Source of the DNA: Pseudomonas sp. GM48
Lineage (GTDB): Bacteria > Pseudomonadota > Gammaproteobacteria > Pseudomonadales > Pseudomonadaceae
Direction of reading: 5' to 3'
Length of the DNA: 51,457 bases
NCBI RefSeq assembly: GCF_000282335.1
Contig: NZ_AKJM01000060.1
Span: 1-51,457 of the forward strand
A model generated the notes under the pieces. That model had not been told where the DNA came from, searched no databases, and worked only from the letters and a program-made list of their open reading frames with translations. Below are positions 18,710 to 28,035 of this stretch, one piece after another; within the stretch, counting starts at the first letter, position 1; each line of letters starts with the position of its first letter. The translations under genes were made by a program, and so were the position numbers.

Positions 18710-18727
18710 TCTGGCGTGTTCGCCAGA
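18710..18727 (-). promoter_or_regulatory. hairpin in the groES 5' leader
   Basis: Perfect arms TCTGGCG / CGCCAGA around a four-base loop lie between the proposed heat-shock promoter and the groES start. This could be an mRNA-stabilising or thermosensitive structure; no SD sequestration is evident. Confidence 0.4.
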
Positions 18728-18745
18728 AACCTTGCGGTGACCGTT

Positions 18746-18773
18746 ACATAAGGGCGCATAAGCTTATTACAAG
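18746..18773 (-). promoter_or_regulatory. putative sigma-32 heat-shock promoter of groESL
   Basis: On the minus strand CTTGTAA (18767-18773) and CCCTTATGT (18746-18754) are separated by 12 bases, close to the sigma-32 pattern CTTGAAA-N(11-15)-CCCCATNT. It predicts a leader of ~135 nt. Confidence 0.55.
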
Positions 18774-18814
18774 GGCGGCGATGAAAAAATTTTCAGGTCG
18801 ATGCCCCGCAAACG

Positions 18815-18840
18815 AACACGGCACCCGAAGGTGCCGTGTG
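18815..18840 (-). terminator. hairpin after fxsA, probable terminator
   Basis: Perfect arms CACGGCACC / GGTGCCGTG with a TTCG loop (minus strand), 11 bases beyond the fxsA stop, followed by TTCGTTT, a poor T-run. Confidence 0.65.
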
Positions 18841-18850
18841 GATGTGCGTT

Positions 18851-19327
18851 TTACTTGGTATCGCGATGTTCGAACTCGCCTTCGATCACGGTCGGTTCAC
18901 GACCCAGTGGCTCGCGCGGGGCAGGACCGCCGCGTGCTTGCAGGTCGTCGGCGAACGCTCGCTGACGCATGGCCTGCTCTTCGGCACGCTGACGCATTTT
19001 ACCCGCCAGCAGACGGCGACTGAACGGCAGCAGCATGAACAGGCCGACCACATCGCTGATGAAACCCGGAAGAATCAACAGGCCACCGGCCAATGCCAGC
19101 ATCAGGCCTTCGAGCATGGTCTGGGCCGGCAATTCACCGCGGCTCAGGCTTTCACGGGCACGCAGGGCCGTGGCCAGACCGGCGATGCGCAGCACGAACA
19201 CGCCGAACATCGAGCCGAGAATGATCAGCAGCAGGGCCGGGAAAAACCCGATAGACCCTGCCACCTTGACGAATACGAACAGCTCCAACACCGGGAACAG
19301 CAGAAAGAGCAACAAAAAAGGGCGCAT
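18851..19327 (-). CDS. fxsA: FxsA-family membrane protein
   Basis: 158 residues: an N-terminal membrane segment (MRPFLLLFLLFPVLELFVFV), further helices (ALLLIILGSMFGVFVL and LALAGGLLILPGFISDVVGL) and a charged cytoplasmic tail. FxsA in E. coli relieves F-plasmid exclusion of phage T7; its normal role is unknown. The gene is classically found beside groESL, as here. The start at 19327 follows GAGGAA by 8 bases; an upstream ATG at 19366 lacks an RBS. Confidence 0.88.
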   Translation of the reverse strand: MRPFLLLFLLFPVLELFVFVKVAGSIGFFPALLLIILGSMFGVFVLRIAGLATALRARESLSRGELPAQTMLEGLMLALAGGLLILPGFISDVVGLFMLLPFSRRLLAGKMRQRAEEQAMRQRAFADDLQARGGPAPREPLGREPTVIEGEFEHRDTK

Positions 19328-19393
19328 CAAATGGTTCCTCAACGCAAGAATGCCTTGCCAGTTCACCTTAGATGACGTCGCCGTTTCGTGAAT

Positions 19394-20125
19394 TCAAGCG
19401 TCGGCCACTTCATTTTTCGGCCAATGATCGGCGTGGGCCAGAGAAACCAAGGCTTCCCGGACTTGTGTCGGCGTATTACAAGGCGCTTGAAACGGCAACC
19501 AATACAGGCTTTGACCGATCCGCAGGTGCATGCCTTCGGCATCGATACCAGCCATTTGCGCCGGCACGTTTTTCGGCAGCCCGGCCAAATCGACGTAATG
19601 GGCGATGGCCTTGGCGTGATCGGCGTTCATGTGCTCGACCATGCTCACCTCAGCCTTGCCGGCGAACGGGTTGGCCAGGGTCAGGTCGTTGACCCAGTGA
19701 ATCGCCCCAAAACCGCCGATGTAACGGTGGCGTACTGGCTTGAGCACCCAGAAATCGAAATCGTGGGCCTTGTGATAACCCTGCGACTCCGGGAAGTAGC
19801 GGTAATAACGCTCGGAGGCGGCCTCGATGGCGGCCTCGTCTTCGAGCTGCTGCGCTTGCGCCAGGTAAGTCAGCCGACCAACGGCTTGAACATCTTCGGC
19901 GCCACGCTCGCCGACAAAGAGCGAGCACTTCGGATCTTTTTGCAGATTATGAGTGTGCTGGGCGATACGGCTGATCAGGATCAGCGGCCGGCCCAGCTCG
20001 TCCAGACAATAAGGAACCACGGAGCCGAACGGAAAACCGGGCATCGATTTGGAGTGCGTCGAGAGCACCCCACGGTATTCCTTGAGAAGCAATTCTCGTG
20101 CATGCTTAGCCGCTTCAACGCTCAA
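19394..20125 (-). CDS. HugZ-type haem-utilisation / PNPOx-like protein, TTG start
   Basis: 243 residues with a flavin-reductase-like split barrel ([40 protein letters not shown]) followed by a DUF2470/HugZ C-terminal domain ([15 protein letters not shown]). Relatives bind or degrade haem. No ATG fits: TTG at 20125 is preceded by AAGGAG seven bases away and yields the family N-terminus (M)[13 protein letters not shown], while upstream ATG codons have no RBS and precede unrelated sequence. A rare start codon may keep expression low. The clearest identification is by domain; haem oxygenase activity is not proven. Confidence 0.85.
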   Translation of the reverse strand: MSVEAAKHARELLLKEYRGVLSTHSKSMPGFPFGSVVPYCLDELGRPLILISRIAQHTHNLQKDPKCSLFVGERGAEDVQAVGRLTYLAQAQQLEDEAAIEAASERYYRYFPESQGYHKAHDFDFWVLKPVRHRYIGGFGAIHWVNDLTLANPFAGKAEVSMVEHMNADHAKAIAHYVDLAGLPKNVPAQMAGIDAEGMHLRIGQSLYWLPFQAPCNTPTQVREALVSLAHADHWPKNEVADA

Positions 20126-20289
20126 TTTATGACTCCTTAAATAGAATCCGTCATAAAAACGGACGAGCTGCTGGTGAAAGTTCCAGCACGCCATCGGGGC
20201 AGTTCTCATGTGCAGCCGGACCACGTCAGGCGCAGATCGAGAGGCTCTCTACAAGGAAACCACTCAGACCTGCTGCCGGGGGCATGCGA

Positions 20290-21048
20290 ATGCAACTCAC
20301 TGACAAAGTAATCATTATCACTGGCGGTTGCCAGGGTTTAGGCCGTTCCATGGCCGAGTATCTCGCCAGCAAGGGCGCGAAACTCGCGCTGGTAGACCTG
20401 AACCAGGAAAAACTCGACGCCGCCGTAGCGGCGTGCAAGGCCAACGGCGTAGAAGCCCGTGCCTACCTGTGCAACGTGGCCAACGAAGAGCAAGTGACCC
20501 ACATGGTTGCCCGGGTCGCTGAAGACTTCGGTGCGATCCATGGCCTTATCAACAACGCCGGGATCCTGCGCGACGGTCTGCTGCTCAAGGTCAAGGATGG
20601 CGAAATGACCAAGATGAGTCTGGCCCAGTGGCAGGCGGTCATCGACGTCAACCTGACCGGCGTGTTCCTGTGCACCCGTGAAGTCGCGGCGAAAATGGTC
20701 GAGCTGAAAAACACCGGCGCGATCATCAATATCTCGTCGATTTCCCGCGCCGGCAACGTCGGTCAGACCAACTACTCCGCCGCCAAGGCCGGCGTTGCGG
20801 CGGCGACCGTGACCTGGGCCAAGGAACTGGCGCGCTACGGCATTCGTGTCGCTGGCATTGCACCGGGCTTCATCGAAACCGAAATGACGCTGGGCATGAA
20901 GCCTGAAGCGCTGGAGAAGATGACCTCCGGGATCCCGCTCAAGCGCATGGGCAAGCCGGATGAGATCGCCCATTCGGCGGCTTACATCTTCGAAAACGAC
21001 TACTACACCGGCCGGATTCTGGAAATGGATGGCGGGTTGCGCCTCTAA
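20290..21048 (+). CDS. short-chain dehydrogenase/reductase
   Basis: 252 residues with the classical SDR pattern: TGGCQGLG cofactor loop (TGxxxGxG), LINNAG, catalytic Ser in INISSISR and YSAAK. An acidic residue at the end of beta-2 (ALVDLNQ) suggests NAD(H) preference. It resembles FabG-type oxidoreductases and corresponds to PA4389. ATGs at 20284 and 20290 are both possible; GGGGG at 20278-20282 is better spaced for 20290. The substrate is unknown. Confidence 0.85.
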   Translation: MQLTDKVIIITGGCQGLGRSMAEYLASKGAKLALVDLNQEKLDAAVAACKANGVEARAYLCNVANEEQVTHMVARVAEDFGAIHGLINNAGILRDGLLLKVKDGEMTKMSLAQWQAVIDVNLTGVFLCTREVAAKMVELKNTGAIINISSISRAGNVGQTNYSAAKAGVAAATVTWAKELARYGIRVAGIAPGFIETEMTLGMKPEALEKMTSGIPLKRMGKPDEIAHSAAYIFENDYYTGRILEMDGGLRL

Positions 21049-21065
21049 ACCCAACCCAAAACCCT

Positions 21066-21167
21066 TGTAGCAGCTGCCGAGGCACGAGGCTGCGTCGGGC
21101 TGCGCAGCGGCCCCGGAGGCGGTCCTGCGGACACGCAACGCAGCCTCGTGCCTCGGCAGCTGCTACA
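21066..21167. repeat. REPIN, family D
   Basis: Near-perfect inverted ~30-base arms with core GTAGCAGCTGCCGAGGCACG lie between two convergent genes. The core shares GTAGCAGCTG with the element at 22370. Confidence 0.85.
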
Positions 21168-21171
21168 GGTC

Positions 21172-22266
21172 TTAATCGTCGCTGATGCTGATGTTCGGCA
21201 TCGCCGGCGTCAAAGCTTCCTGCAACACAATCCGTGCACCGACATGGCGGGCCAGTTCCTGGTAGACCATGGCGATCTGGCTGTCAGGCTCGGCGATCAC
21301 CGTGGGCTTGCCGCCATCGGCCTGTTCGCGGATGACCATCGACAGCGGCAACGAGGCCAGCAACTCGACGCCATACTGGTTGGCCAGTTTCACGCCACCG
21401 CCCTCACCGAACAGATGCTCGGCATGCCCGCAGTTGGAGCAGATGTGCACGGCCATGTTCTCCACCACGCCCAGCACCGGAATGTTGACCTTGCGGAACA
21501 TTTCCACGCCCTTGCGCGCGTCGAGCAATGCCAGGTCCTGCGGGGTGGTCACGATGACCGCACCGGCCACCGGCACTTTCTGCGCCAGGGTCAGCTGGAT
21601 GTCACCGGTGCCTGGCGGCATGTCGATGACCAGGTAGTCCAGGTCGCCCCACGCGGTTTGGGTCACCAGTTGCAGCAAGGCACCGGAGACCATCGGACCA
21701 CGCCAGACCATCGGCGTGTTGTCATCGGTGAGGAACGCCATGGACATCACTTCGACACCATGGGACTTGAGCGGCACGAACCATTTCTGATCCTTGACCT
21801 CGGGACGGGTGCGCTCCGGGATGCCGAACATGATGCCCTGGCTCGGGCCATAGATATCCGCATCAAGAATCCCGACCTTGGCGCCTTCGCGGGCCAGGGC
21901 CAGGGCCAGGTTGGCCGCCGTGGTGGATTTGCCCACGCCGCCCTTGCCGGACGCCACGGCCACCACGTTCTTGACGTTGGCCAGCCCCGGAATCTGCGCC
22001 TGGGCCTTGTGCGCGGCGATCACACTGGTGATCTCGACTCGGGCACTGGCCACGCCATCCAGACCTTGAATGGCCATTTCCAGCATCTGCGCCCAGCCAC
22101 TCTTGAACAGACCGGCGGCATAACCCAGTTCAAGCTGAACGCTGACGCGGTCACCCTGGATGTCGATGTTGCGCACGCACCCGGCGCTGACCGGGTCCTG
22201 GTTCAGGTAAGGGTCGGTGTATTGGCGAAGGACGGCTTCCACCGCTGCGCGATTGACGGCGCTCAT
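21172..22266 (-). CDS. apbC: Fe-S cluster carrier ATPase ApbC/Mrp
   Basis: 364 residues: an N-terminal MIP18-like domain (~1-85) and a ParA/MinD-type P-loop domain with deviant Walker A GKGGVGKST, the DADIYGPSQG switch and the CSNCGH CxxC pair that bridges a 4Fe-4S cluster at the dimer interface. It transfers Fe-S clusters to apo-proteins in the cytosol. The start at 22266 follows GGAG. It is divergent from metG, an arrangement common in proteobacteria. Confidence 0.93.
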   Translation of the reverse strand: MSAVNRAAVEAVLRQYTDPYLNQDPVSAGCVRNIDIQGDRVSVQLELGYAAGLFKSGWAQMLEMAIQGLDGVASARVEITSVIAAHKAQAQIPGLANVKNVVAVASGKGGVGKSTTAANLALALAREGAKVGILDADIYGPSQGIMFGIPERTRPEVKDQKWFVPLKSHGVEVMSMAFLTDDNTPMVWRGPMVSGALLQLVTQTAWGDLDYLVIDMPPGTGDIQLTLAQKVPVAGAVIVTTPQDLALLDARKGVEMFRKVNIPVLGVVENMAVHICSNCGHAEHLFGEGGGVKLANQYGVELLASLPLSMVIREQADGGKPTVIAEPDSQIAMVYQELARHVGARIVLQEALTPAMPNISISDD

Positions 22267-22593
22267 GGGCAACTCCGATAGCAAGACTGGAAAATCAGGC
22301 GGATATCGTACCTGTTCTAAAGCCTGGGCGGCATGCTTTCAGAATGTCACAAATTCCTGTGGCAAGACGCCCCGTAGCAGCTGGCGAAGCCTGCGTTCGG
22401 CTGCGCAGCAGTCGCCAATCCGGACAACCCGGGTTACCTGAAACACCGTGGCGCCTGGTTTTACGACTGCTGCGCAGCCGAACGCAGGCTTCGCCAGCTG
22501 CTACGGGGACCGTGGATGCGGGTCGCGGGGGTGAAAAATATGCGCCGGCGCTTTATAGTGGCCGACCTCCGTTTCATCAAGTAGCCGAGCCCC
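22267..22593. other. divergent apbC-metG intergenic region
   Basis: 327 bases without a gene. It holds the large family E palindrome at 22370-22508. A TATAGT box (22554-22559) ~35 bases before metG is a plausible -10 element. No other structure was seen. Confidence 0.6.
22370..22508. repeat. REPIN, family E (45-base arms)
   Basis: Almost perfect inverted arms of ~45 bases with core GTAGCAGCTGGCGAAGCCTG enclose a ~49-base centre, between divergent apbC and metG. Each arm itself contains the small hairpin GGCTGCGCAGC. Confidence 0.88.
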
Positions 22594-24645
22594 ATGTCCG
22601 AGCCACGCAAGATCCTCGTCACCAGCGCCCTGCCCTATGCCAATGGTTCGATTCACCTCGGCCATATGCTGGAATACATCCAGACCGATATGTGGGTGCG
22701 CTTCCAGAAGCACCGCGGCAATCAATGCATCTATGTCTGCGCTGACGACGCCCATGGTTCGGCGATCATGCTGCGCGCGGAAAAAGAAGGCATCACCCCG
22801 GAACAACTGATCGCCAACGTCCAGGCTGAACACAGCGCCGACTTTGCCGAGTTCCTGGTGGACTTCGACAACTTCCACTCCACTCACGCCGAAGAAAACC
22901 GTGAGCTGTCGAGCCAGATCTACCTGAAGCTGCGTGACGCCGGGCACATCGCCACGCGCTCGATCACCCAGTATTTCGACCCGGAAAAGAAAATGTTCCT
23001 GGCCGACCGCTTCATCAAGGGCACCTGCCCGAAATGCGGCACCGAAGACCAGTACGGCGACAACTGCGAAAAATGCGGCGCGACCTACGCGCCAACCGAC
23101 CTGAAAGATCCGAAGTCGGCGATCTCCGGTGCCACTCCGGTGCTCAAGGATTCCCAGCACTTCTTCTTCAAGCTGCCGGACTTCCAGGCAATGCTGCAAA
23201 CCTGGACCCGCAGCGGCACCCTGCAGGACGCCGTCGCCAACAAGATCGCCGAATGGCTGGATGCCGGCCTGCAACAGTGGGATATCTCCCGCGATGCGCC
23301 GTATTTCGGCTTCGAGATCCCCGACGAGCCGGGCAAGTACTTCTACGTGTGGCTGGATGCGCCGATCGGCTACATGGCGAGCTTCAAGAACCTGTGTAAC
23401 CGCACGCCGGAGCTGGACTTCGATGCGTTCTGGGGCAAGGACTCCACCGCCGAGCTGTACCACTTCATCGGCAAGGACATCGTCAATTTCCACGCCCTGT
23501 TCTGGCCAGCCATGCTCGAAGGCGCCGGCTACCGCAAGCCGACCGGGATCAACGTGCACGGCTACCTGACCGTCAACGGCCAGAAAATGTCCAAGTCCCG
23601 CGGCACGTTCATCAAGGCCCGCACTTACCTGGATCACCTGTCGCCGGAATACTTGCGCTACTACTACGCCGCCAAGCTGGGCCGTGGCGTCGATGACCTC
23701 GACCTGAACCTCGAAGACTTCGTGCAGAAGGTCAACTCCGACCTGGTGGGCAAAGTCGTCAATATCGCCAGCCGTTGCGCCGGTTTCATCCACAAAGGCA
23801 ATGCCGGTGTGATGGTGGACGTCAACGCCGCGCCCGAGCTGACCGAAGCCTTCCTGGCCGCCGCGCCAGGCATCGCCGACGCCTATGAAGCCCGCGACTT
23901 TGCCCGCGCCATGCGCGAGATCATGGGCTTGGCCGACCGCGCCAACGCCTGGATCGCCGACAAGGCGCCGTGGTCGTTGAACAAACAGGAAGGCAAGCAG
24001 GATGAAGTCCAGGCCATCTGCGCCACCGGCGTCAACCTGTTCCGCCAGTTGGTGATCTTCCTCAAACCCGTCCTGCCATTGCTGGCTGCTGACGCCGAGG
24101 CGTTCCTGAACGTCGCGCCGCTGACCTGGAACGACCACGCGACCTTGCTCGGCAACCACCAGTTGAACGAGTTCAAGCCGCTGATGACCCGTATCGACCC
24201 GGTCAAAGTGCAAGCCATGACCGACGCTTCGAAAGAAGACCTGACCGCCAGCCAGACCGACACTGGCGAAACCGTACCTGCCGGCAACGGTGAACTGGCC
24301 AAGGATCCGCTGTCGCCGGAAATCGAGTTCGACACCTTTGCGGCGGTCGATTTGCGCGTCGCGCTGATCGTCAAGGCCGAACACGTGGAAGGCGCAGACA
24401 AGCTGTTGCGCCTGACCCTGGACATCGGTGACGAGCAACGCAACGTGTTCTCGGGAATCAAGAGCGCCTACCCGGATCCGTCCAAGCTCAATGGTCGCCT
24501 GACCATGATGATCGCCAACCTCAAGCCACGGAAAATGAAGTTCGGCATCTCCGAAGGCATGGTGATGGCCGCCGGTCCTGGCGGGGAAGAAATCTACTTG
24601 CTCAGCCCTGACAGCGGCGCCAAGCCGGGTCAGCGCATCAAGTAA
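22594..24645 (+). CDS. metG: methionyl-tRNA synthetase
   Basis: 683 residues. Class I signature HLGH (residues ~23-26) and KMSKS loop (GQKMSKSRG), Zn-binding knuckles CPKCGTED and CEKCGATY, an anticodon domain and a C-terminal tRNA-binding OB fold ([23 protein letters not shown]) that mediates dimerisation. It charges initiator and elongator tRNA-Met. No strong Shine-Dalgarno precedes the ATG. A terminator follows. Confidence 0.97.
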   Translation: MSEPRKILVTSALPYANGSIHLGHMLEYIQTDMWVRFQKHRGNQCIYVCADDAHGSAIMLRAEKEGITPEQLIANVQAEHSADFAEFLVDFDNFHSTHAEENRELSSQIYLKLRDAGHIATRSITQYFDPEKKMFLADRFIKGTCPKCGTEDQYGDNCEKCGATYAPTDLKDPKSAISGATPVLKDSQHFFFKLPDFQAMLQTWTRSGTLQDAVANKIAEWLDAGLQQWDISRDAPYFGFEIPDEPGKYFYVWLDAPIGYMASFKNLCNRTPELDFDAFWGKDSTAELYHFIGKDIVNFHALFWPAMLEGAGYRKPTGINVHGYLTVNGQKMSKSRGTFIKARTYLDHLSPEYLRYYYAAKLGRGVDDLDLNLEDFVQKVNSDLVGKVVNIASRCAGFIHKGNAGVMVDVNAAPELTEAFLAAAPGIADAYEARDFARAMREIMGLADRANAWIADKAPWSLNKQEGKQDEVQAICATGVNLFRQLVIFLKPVLPLLAADAEAFLNVAPLTWNDHATLLGNHQLNEFKPLMTRIDPVKVQAMTDASKEDLTASQTDTGETVPAGNGELAKDPLSPEIEFDTFAAVDLRVALIVKAEHVEGADKLLRLTLDIGDEQRNVFSGIKSAYPDPSKLNGRLTMMIANLKPRKMKFGISEGMVMAAGPGGEEIYLLSPDSGAKPGQRIK

Positions 24646-24661
24646 GGCCTGCGGCAAATCG

Positions 24662-24698
24662 ATCCCATAGTCGTGCCTGGTGCGGCTGTGGGATTTTC
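24662..24698 (+). terminator. terminator after metG
   Basis: Arms ATCCCATAG / CTGTGGGAT (one mismatch) around a 15-base loop, followed by TTTT, 16 bases after the stop. Confidence 0.7.
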
Positions 24699-24756
24699 AT
24701 GTCTGGCCCCCCCTCCCGCCTTGCCGGATAATGCCTACTCTTTTTAGAGCATCTCC

Positions 24757-24856
24757 TGTAGGAGCGAGCTCGCTCGCGATGGTCGTTAACGATTATGCGT
24801 GTCCATAGATTGAACGCAGCGCTCTTGAGTCCATCGCGAGCAAGCTCGCTCCTACA
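24757..24856. repeat. REPIN, family B
   Basis: Inverted arms with core TAGGAGCGAGCTCGCTCGCG; the same family occurs at 35802, sharing the internal ATGGTCGTTAACGATTA-like centre. It ends only 18 bases before the rnfA start codon. Confidence 0.88.
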
Positions 24857-24874
24857 AAACTGCCGGCACGATCA

Positions 24875-25444
24875 ATGACCGAAATCCTGCTTACGCTTAT
24901 CAGCGCCGCCCTGATCAACAACCTCGTGTTGTACTGGCCGTTGGCCGTCGATCCGCTGTTGGCTGGCCAGCGCCGTCAGGTCCATGCCTTGGGCATTGCG
25001 ACGACATGCCTGATGCTGCTCGTGGGCATGCTCGGCTATGCGCTTTACCACTGGCTGCTGGTACCGCTGCAATTGACTGCGCTGCGCCTGTTTGTGTTTC
25101 TGCCATTGAGCGTGCTGCTGATCGCCCCGTTGCTGAAGCTACTGGCGCGGGTGTTTTCGACACTGTCGTTCGAAGGCCTCTGGCCATTGCTGCTGGGCAA
25201 TGCCGGCGTGCTCGGCGTGGCCTTGCTCAACGCTCAGGATGACAAGGGCTTCTTTCACGCCACAGCCTTGAGCCTCGGTGCAGGGCTGGGCTTCTGGCTG
25301 GTGTTGAGCCTGTTCACTGATTTGCGTGAACGCACGGCCGACAGCGATGTTCCCCTGCCCTTTCGCGGCTTGCCGATCGACCTGATCGGTGCCGGTCTGA
25401 TCGCAGTGGCCTTTCTCGGATTCAGCGGACTGATCAAAACATGA
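24875..25444 (+). CDS. rnfA: RnfA-like membrane subunit, divergent, lacking Fe-S cluster cysteines
   Basis: 189 residues with six hydrophobic segments, recognisable as RnfA/NqrE by [12 protein letters not shown] and VLGVALLN. Canonical RnfA has a Cys in a LGLCPFMG segment after the NNFVL motif and another in [12 protein letters not shown]; together with RnfE these hold an intramembrane 2Fe-2S cluster. Here residues 21-30 read [10 protein letters not shown] and 107-114 read LGNAGVLG, so both cysteines are gone. It overlaps rnfB by 4 bases. No clear RBS: a REPIN ends 18 bases upstream. The fold is probably intact, but the canonical electron path is doubtful. Confidence 0.82.
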   Translation: MTEILLTLISAALINNLVLYWPLAVDPLLAGQRRQVHALGIATTCLMLLVGMLGYALYHWLLVPLQLTALRLFVFLPLSVLLIAPLLKLLARVFSTLSFEGLWPLLLGNAGVLGVALLNAQDDKGFFHATALSLGAGLGFWLVLSLFTDLRERTADSDVPLPFRGLPIDLIGAGLIAVAFLGFSGLIKT

Positions 25445-26454
25445 GTCTGATTCAACTCATCGACGCACTCTTGCCGCAAACCCAATGCGGCAAGTGCGGC
25501 CACCCCGGGTGCAAGCCATACGCCGAGGGCATCGCCAGCGGTGAGCCGATCAACAAGTGCCCGCCCGGCGGCAACGAAACCATCGCGGCCCTGGCTGAGT
25601 TGCTGAAGGTGCCGGTGCTGGAGCTGGACATCACTCGCGGCTCGGCACCTGCACAGATCGCCTATATCCGCGAAGCCGAGTGTATTGGTTGCACCAAGTG
25701 CATTCAGGCCTGCCCGGTCGATGCCATCGTCGGCGCAGCCAAACTGATGCACACGGTGATCATTGATGAGTGCACCGGTTGTGATCTCTGCGTGGCACCG
25801 TGCCCGGTGGACTGCATCGAAATGCGCCCGCTGCCACCGGACACGGTACTGCCCGTTGTCGGCGGCCTGGCCCTCACACCACAGGCGCGGCAGGCCCGCA
25901 CCCTCAAGCGCGACCACGCACGGCGCCGTTTCGAGCAGCGCAATGCCCGCTTGCAGCGCGAGGAGCAACAGAAAATCGCCGAGCGCCAGGCCCGACAGCG
26001 TGCCGCACAGCCTACCGCGGCGACCGCCGACCCGGTGCAGGCCGCCCTTGAGCGCGTCCGCGCCCAGAAAGCCGCCAATGCCGATGCCGCGCTGAAAAAG
26101 GCCAAAATCGATGTGGCGATGAGTCGCGCGCAACTGCACAAATCGCTGAAAGCCTTCGGGCATCCGCCGACCTTCGAACAGCAATCGCAGTTGATCGTCC
26201 TGCAACAACAGTTTGAAGCCGCCGAACAAAACCTGGCGCAAATGGAAAGCGCCGCCCCACCCGCTCCCGCGCCGACGGTCACAGCCGTGTCGTCAAATGA
26301 TGCCGATTTGAAACGGGCCAAGATCCAGTTGGCCATGCGCCGCGCCGAACTCAAGAAGGCTCAGGCCAACGAAGCACCGGCGGAACACATCGAAGCCCTG
26401 GAGCGCGCACTCGGCGAAGCCGAACGCCAGGTGGACGCCCATGCCGGCCCTTGA
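25441..26454 (+). CDS. rnfB: RnfB-like ferredoxin subunit without membrane anchor, with RnfC-like C-terminal tail
   Basis: 337 residues, against ~190 for usual gammaproteobacterial RnfB. The usual N-terminal membrane helix is missing: the protein starts almost at the first cluster motif (Cys16, 19, 24, 40; [12 protein letters not shown]). Two 4Fe-4S ferredoxin motifs follow (Cys81-84-87-91 and Cys111-114-117-121). From ~145 it becomes an Arg/Gln/Ala-rich coiled region ([18 protein letters not shown]) with two related repeats, [20 protein letters not shown] (219-238) and [20 protein letters not shown] (291-310), resembling the C-terminal tail of RnfC. No rnfC follows. It may be a fusion remnant. 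Confidence 0.85.
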   Translation: MSLIQLIDALLPQTQCGKCGHPGCKPYAEGIASGEPINKCPPGGNETIAALAELLKVPVLELDITRGSAPAQIAYIREAECIGCTKCIQACPVDAIVGAAKLMHTVIIDECTGCDLCVAPCPVDCIEMRPLPPDTVLPVVGGLALTPQARQARTLKRDHARRRFEQRNARLQREEQQKIAERQARQRAAQPTAATADPVQAALERVRAQKAANADAALKKAKIDVAMSRAQLHKSLKAFGHPPTFEQQSQLIVLQQQFEAAEQNLAQMESAAPPAPAPTVTAVSSNDADLKRAKIQLAMRRAELKKAQANEAPAEHIEALERALGEAERQVDAHAGP

Positions 26455-27427
26455 AGCGGTTGATGTTCGCCTGCAACAGGCGATGAAACTGGTGCTGCTG
26501 GCCACGCTGCCGGGAATGCTGGCGGCGTTCTGGCTGTACGGCTGGGGGGTGTTGATCAATCTGGCTCTGGCAGCCACTGCAGCCCTGGTCATTGAGGCCA
26601 GCGTCGTGCAATGGCGTAAGCGACCGTTGAGGCCGACCTTGAGTGACGGTAGCGCATTGGTCAGTGCCACATTGCTGGCTCTGGCGCTGCCGCCTTACTG
26701 CCCATGGTGGCTGCCCCTCAGTGCAGCTGCTTTTGCGATGATTTTCGGCAAGCACCTGTATGGCGGCGTCGGTTCGAACCCCTTCAACCCGGCGATGCTC
26801 GGCTTTGCCTTGGTGCTGGTGACCTTTCCCCAACCCATGACCCATTGGCCATCGTCCCATGGCATGGATCTGCTCAGTGGCTTGCAGCAAGTGTTCGGTG
26901 TCGGCAACGCGCCGGATGCGTGGGTTCAGGCCACGGCGCTGGACAGTCTGCGGATCAACAAAAGCCTGACCATGGATGAACTGTTTGCCGGCAACCCGGC
27001 ATTCGGCCACTTCGGCGGCCAGGGGGTGGAATGGGTGAACCTGGCGTTTCTGGCGGGCGGAATGTTTCTCCTGCAACGAAGGGTGATCAGCTGGCATGCA
27101 CCGGTCGGTATGCTGGCCAGCCTGTTCATCATCAGCCTGCTGTGCTGGAACGGGTCGGGCTCCGACTCCCATGGCTCGCCGTTGTTTCACCTGCTGACCG
27201 GCGCGACCATGTTGGGGGCGTTCTTCATCATCACCGAACCCGTGTCCGGCGCCAGAAGCCCTGGCGCGCGACTGCTGTTCGGCGTCGGCGTCGGGCTCCT
27301 GACTTATCTGATTCGCACCTGGGGCGGGTATCCTGACGGCATCGCCTTTGCCGTGCTGTTGATGAACCTGTGCGTACCGGCGCTGGAGCGATTCGTGGTG
27401 GCCAGACAACAGCCGGAGGCGCCATGA
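26441..27427 (+). CDS. rnfD: RnfD-like membrane subunit
   Basis: 328 residues, slightly shorter than usual, with about nine membrane segments and the family motif [18 protein letters not shown]. Usual RnfD carries covalent FMN on Thr in an (S/T)GAT motif; the corresponding site here reads [11 protein letters not shown], so the Thr is kept but the SG context is not. It overlaps rnfB by 14 bases and rnfG by 4. It is part of the Rnf-like membrane complex; whether it is still flavinylated is uncertain. Confidence 0.85.
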   Translation: MPALEAVDVRLQQAMKLVLLATLPGMLAAFWLYGWGVLINLALAATAALVIEASVVQWRKRPLRPTLSDGSALVSATLLALALPPYCPWWLPLSAAAFAMIFGKHLYGGVGSNPFNPAMLGFALVLVTFPQPMTHWPSSHGMDLLSGLQQVFGVGNAPDAWVQATALDSLRINKSLTMDELFAGNPAFGHFGGQGVEWVNLAFLAGGMFLLQRRVISWHAPVGMLASLFIISLLCWNGSGSDSHGSPLFHLLTGATMLGAFFIITEPVSGARSPGARLLFGVGVGLLTYLIRTWGGYPDGIAFAVLLMNLCVPALERFVVARQQPEAP

Positions 27428-28035
27428 GCCGGACATCAAGCATCGCGCTTCTGGTGCTTTTGGCCGCACTTGGCCTTGGCATGACGTACTTCGTGCAGCT
27501 CGGCAGCGCGCCGCGCATTGCAGCCGAACAACGCCTGATCGACAGCCGCAACCTGCTAGACCTGATCGCCTCAGACAGCTACGACAATCAACCACTCGAA
27601 CGCCCCATCACGATCGAATCAAACGCTCTGGCCAACAGCACCTTGCTCGGTGGTTATCTGGCGACCAAGGCCGATCAACCCGTCGCAGTGTTGCTGCGCA
27701 GTCAAACCCTTGGCTACGCCAGTGCCATCGATCTGATGATCGCTATCGACACCAATGGCCGGTTGCTGGGCGTCAAAACCCTCAAACAGTCGGAAACACC
27801 AGGACTGGGTGCACGGATCGCCGACTGGCCCAATGCCTGGCTTCAGGTTTTTTCCGGCAAGTCTCGAACAGAACCGGGCGACAGTGGCTGGGCGCTGAAA
27901 AAGGATCAGGGGCAGTTCGATCAGATTGCTGGCGCTACCATCACCTCAAGAGCGGTGATCAATGCCGTCCACGATGCCTTGCGCTACTTCGATGAACACC
28001 GGCAACAACTGCTCGGAAACCCTGCCCATGGATAA
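27424..28035 (+). CDS. rnfG: RnfG-like FMN-binding subunit
   Basis: 203 residues: one N-terminal membrane helix (SIALLVLLAALGLGMTYFV) and a periplasmic FMN-binding domain (GYASAIDLMIAIDTNGRLLGVKTL, QSETPGLGARI). The ApbE-type flavinylation motif is present as DQIAGATITS, with Ala for the usual Ser but the acceptor Thr retained. The ATG overlaps the rnfD stop (ATGA). Together with RnfD it would make the flavin part of the electron path. The start at 27424 is internal to a longer frame, chosen because of coupling and family length. Confidence 0.87.
   Translation: MSRTSSIALLVLLAALGLGMTYFVQLGSAPRIAAEQRLIDSRNLLDLIASDSYDNQPLERPITIESNALANSTLLGGYLATKADQPVAVLLRSQTLGYASAIDLMIAIDTNGRLLGVKTLKQSETPGLGARIADWPNAWLQVFSGKSRTEPGDSGWALKKDQGQFDQIAGATITSRAVINAVHDALRYFDEHRQQLLGNPAHG

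Noticed and set aside
22501..24657. 718-codon open frame antisense to metG
   Set aside because: Covers exactly the metG gene, with His/Gln/Val-rich nonsense sequence typical of the antisense frame in high-GC DNA.
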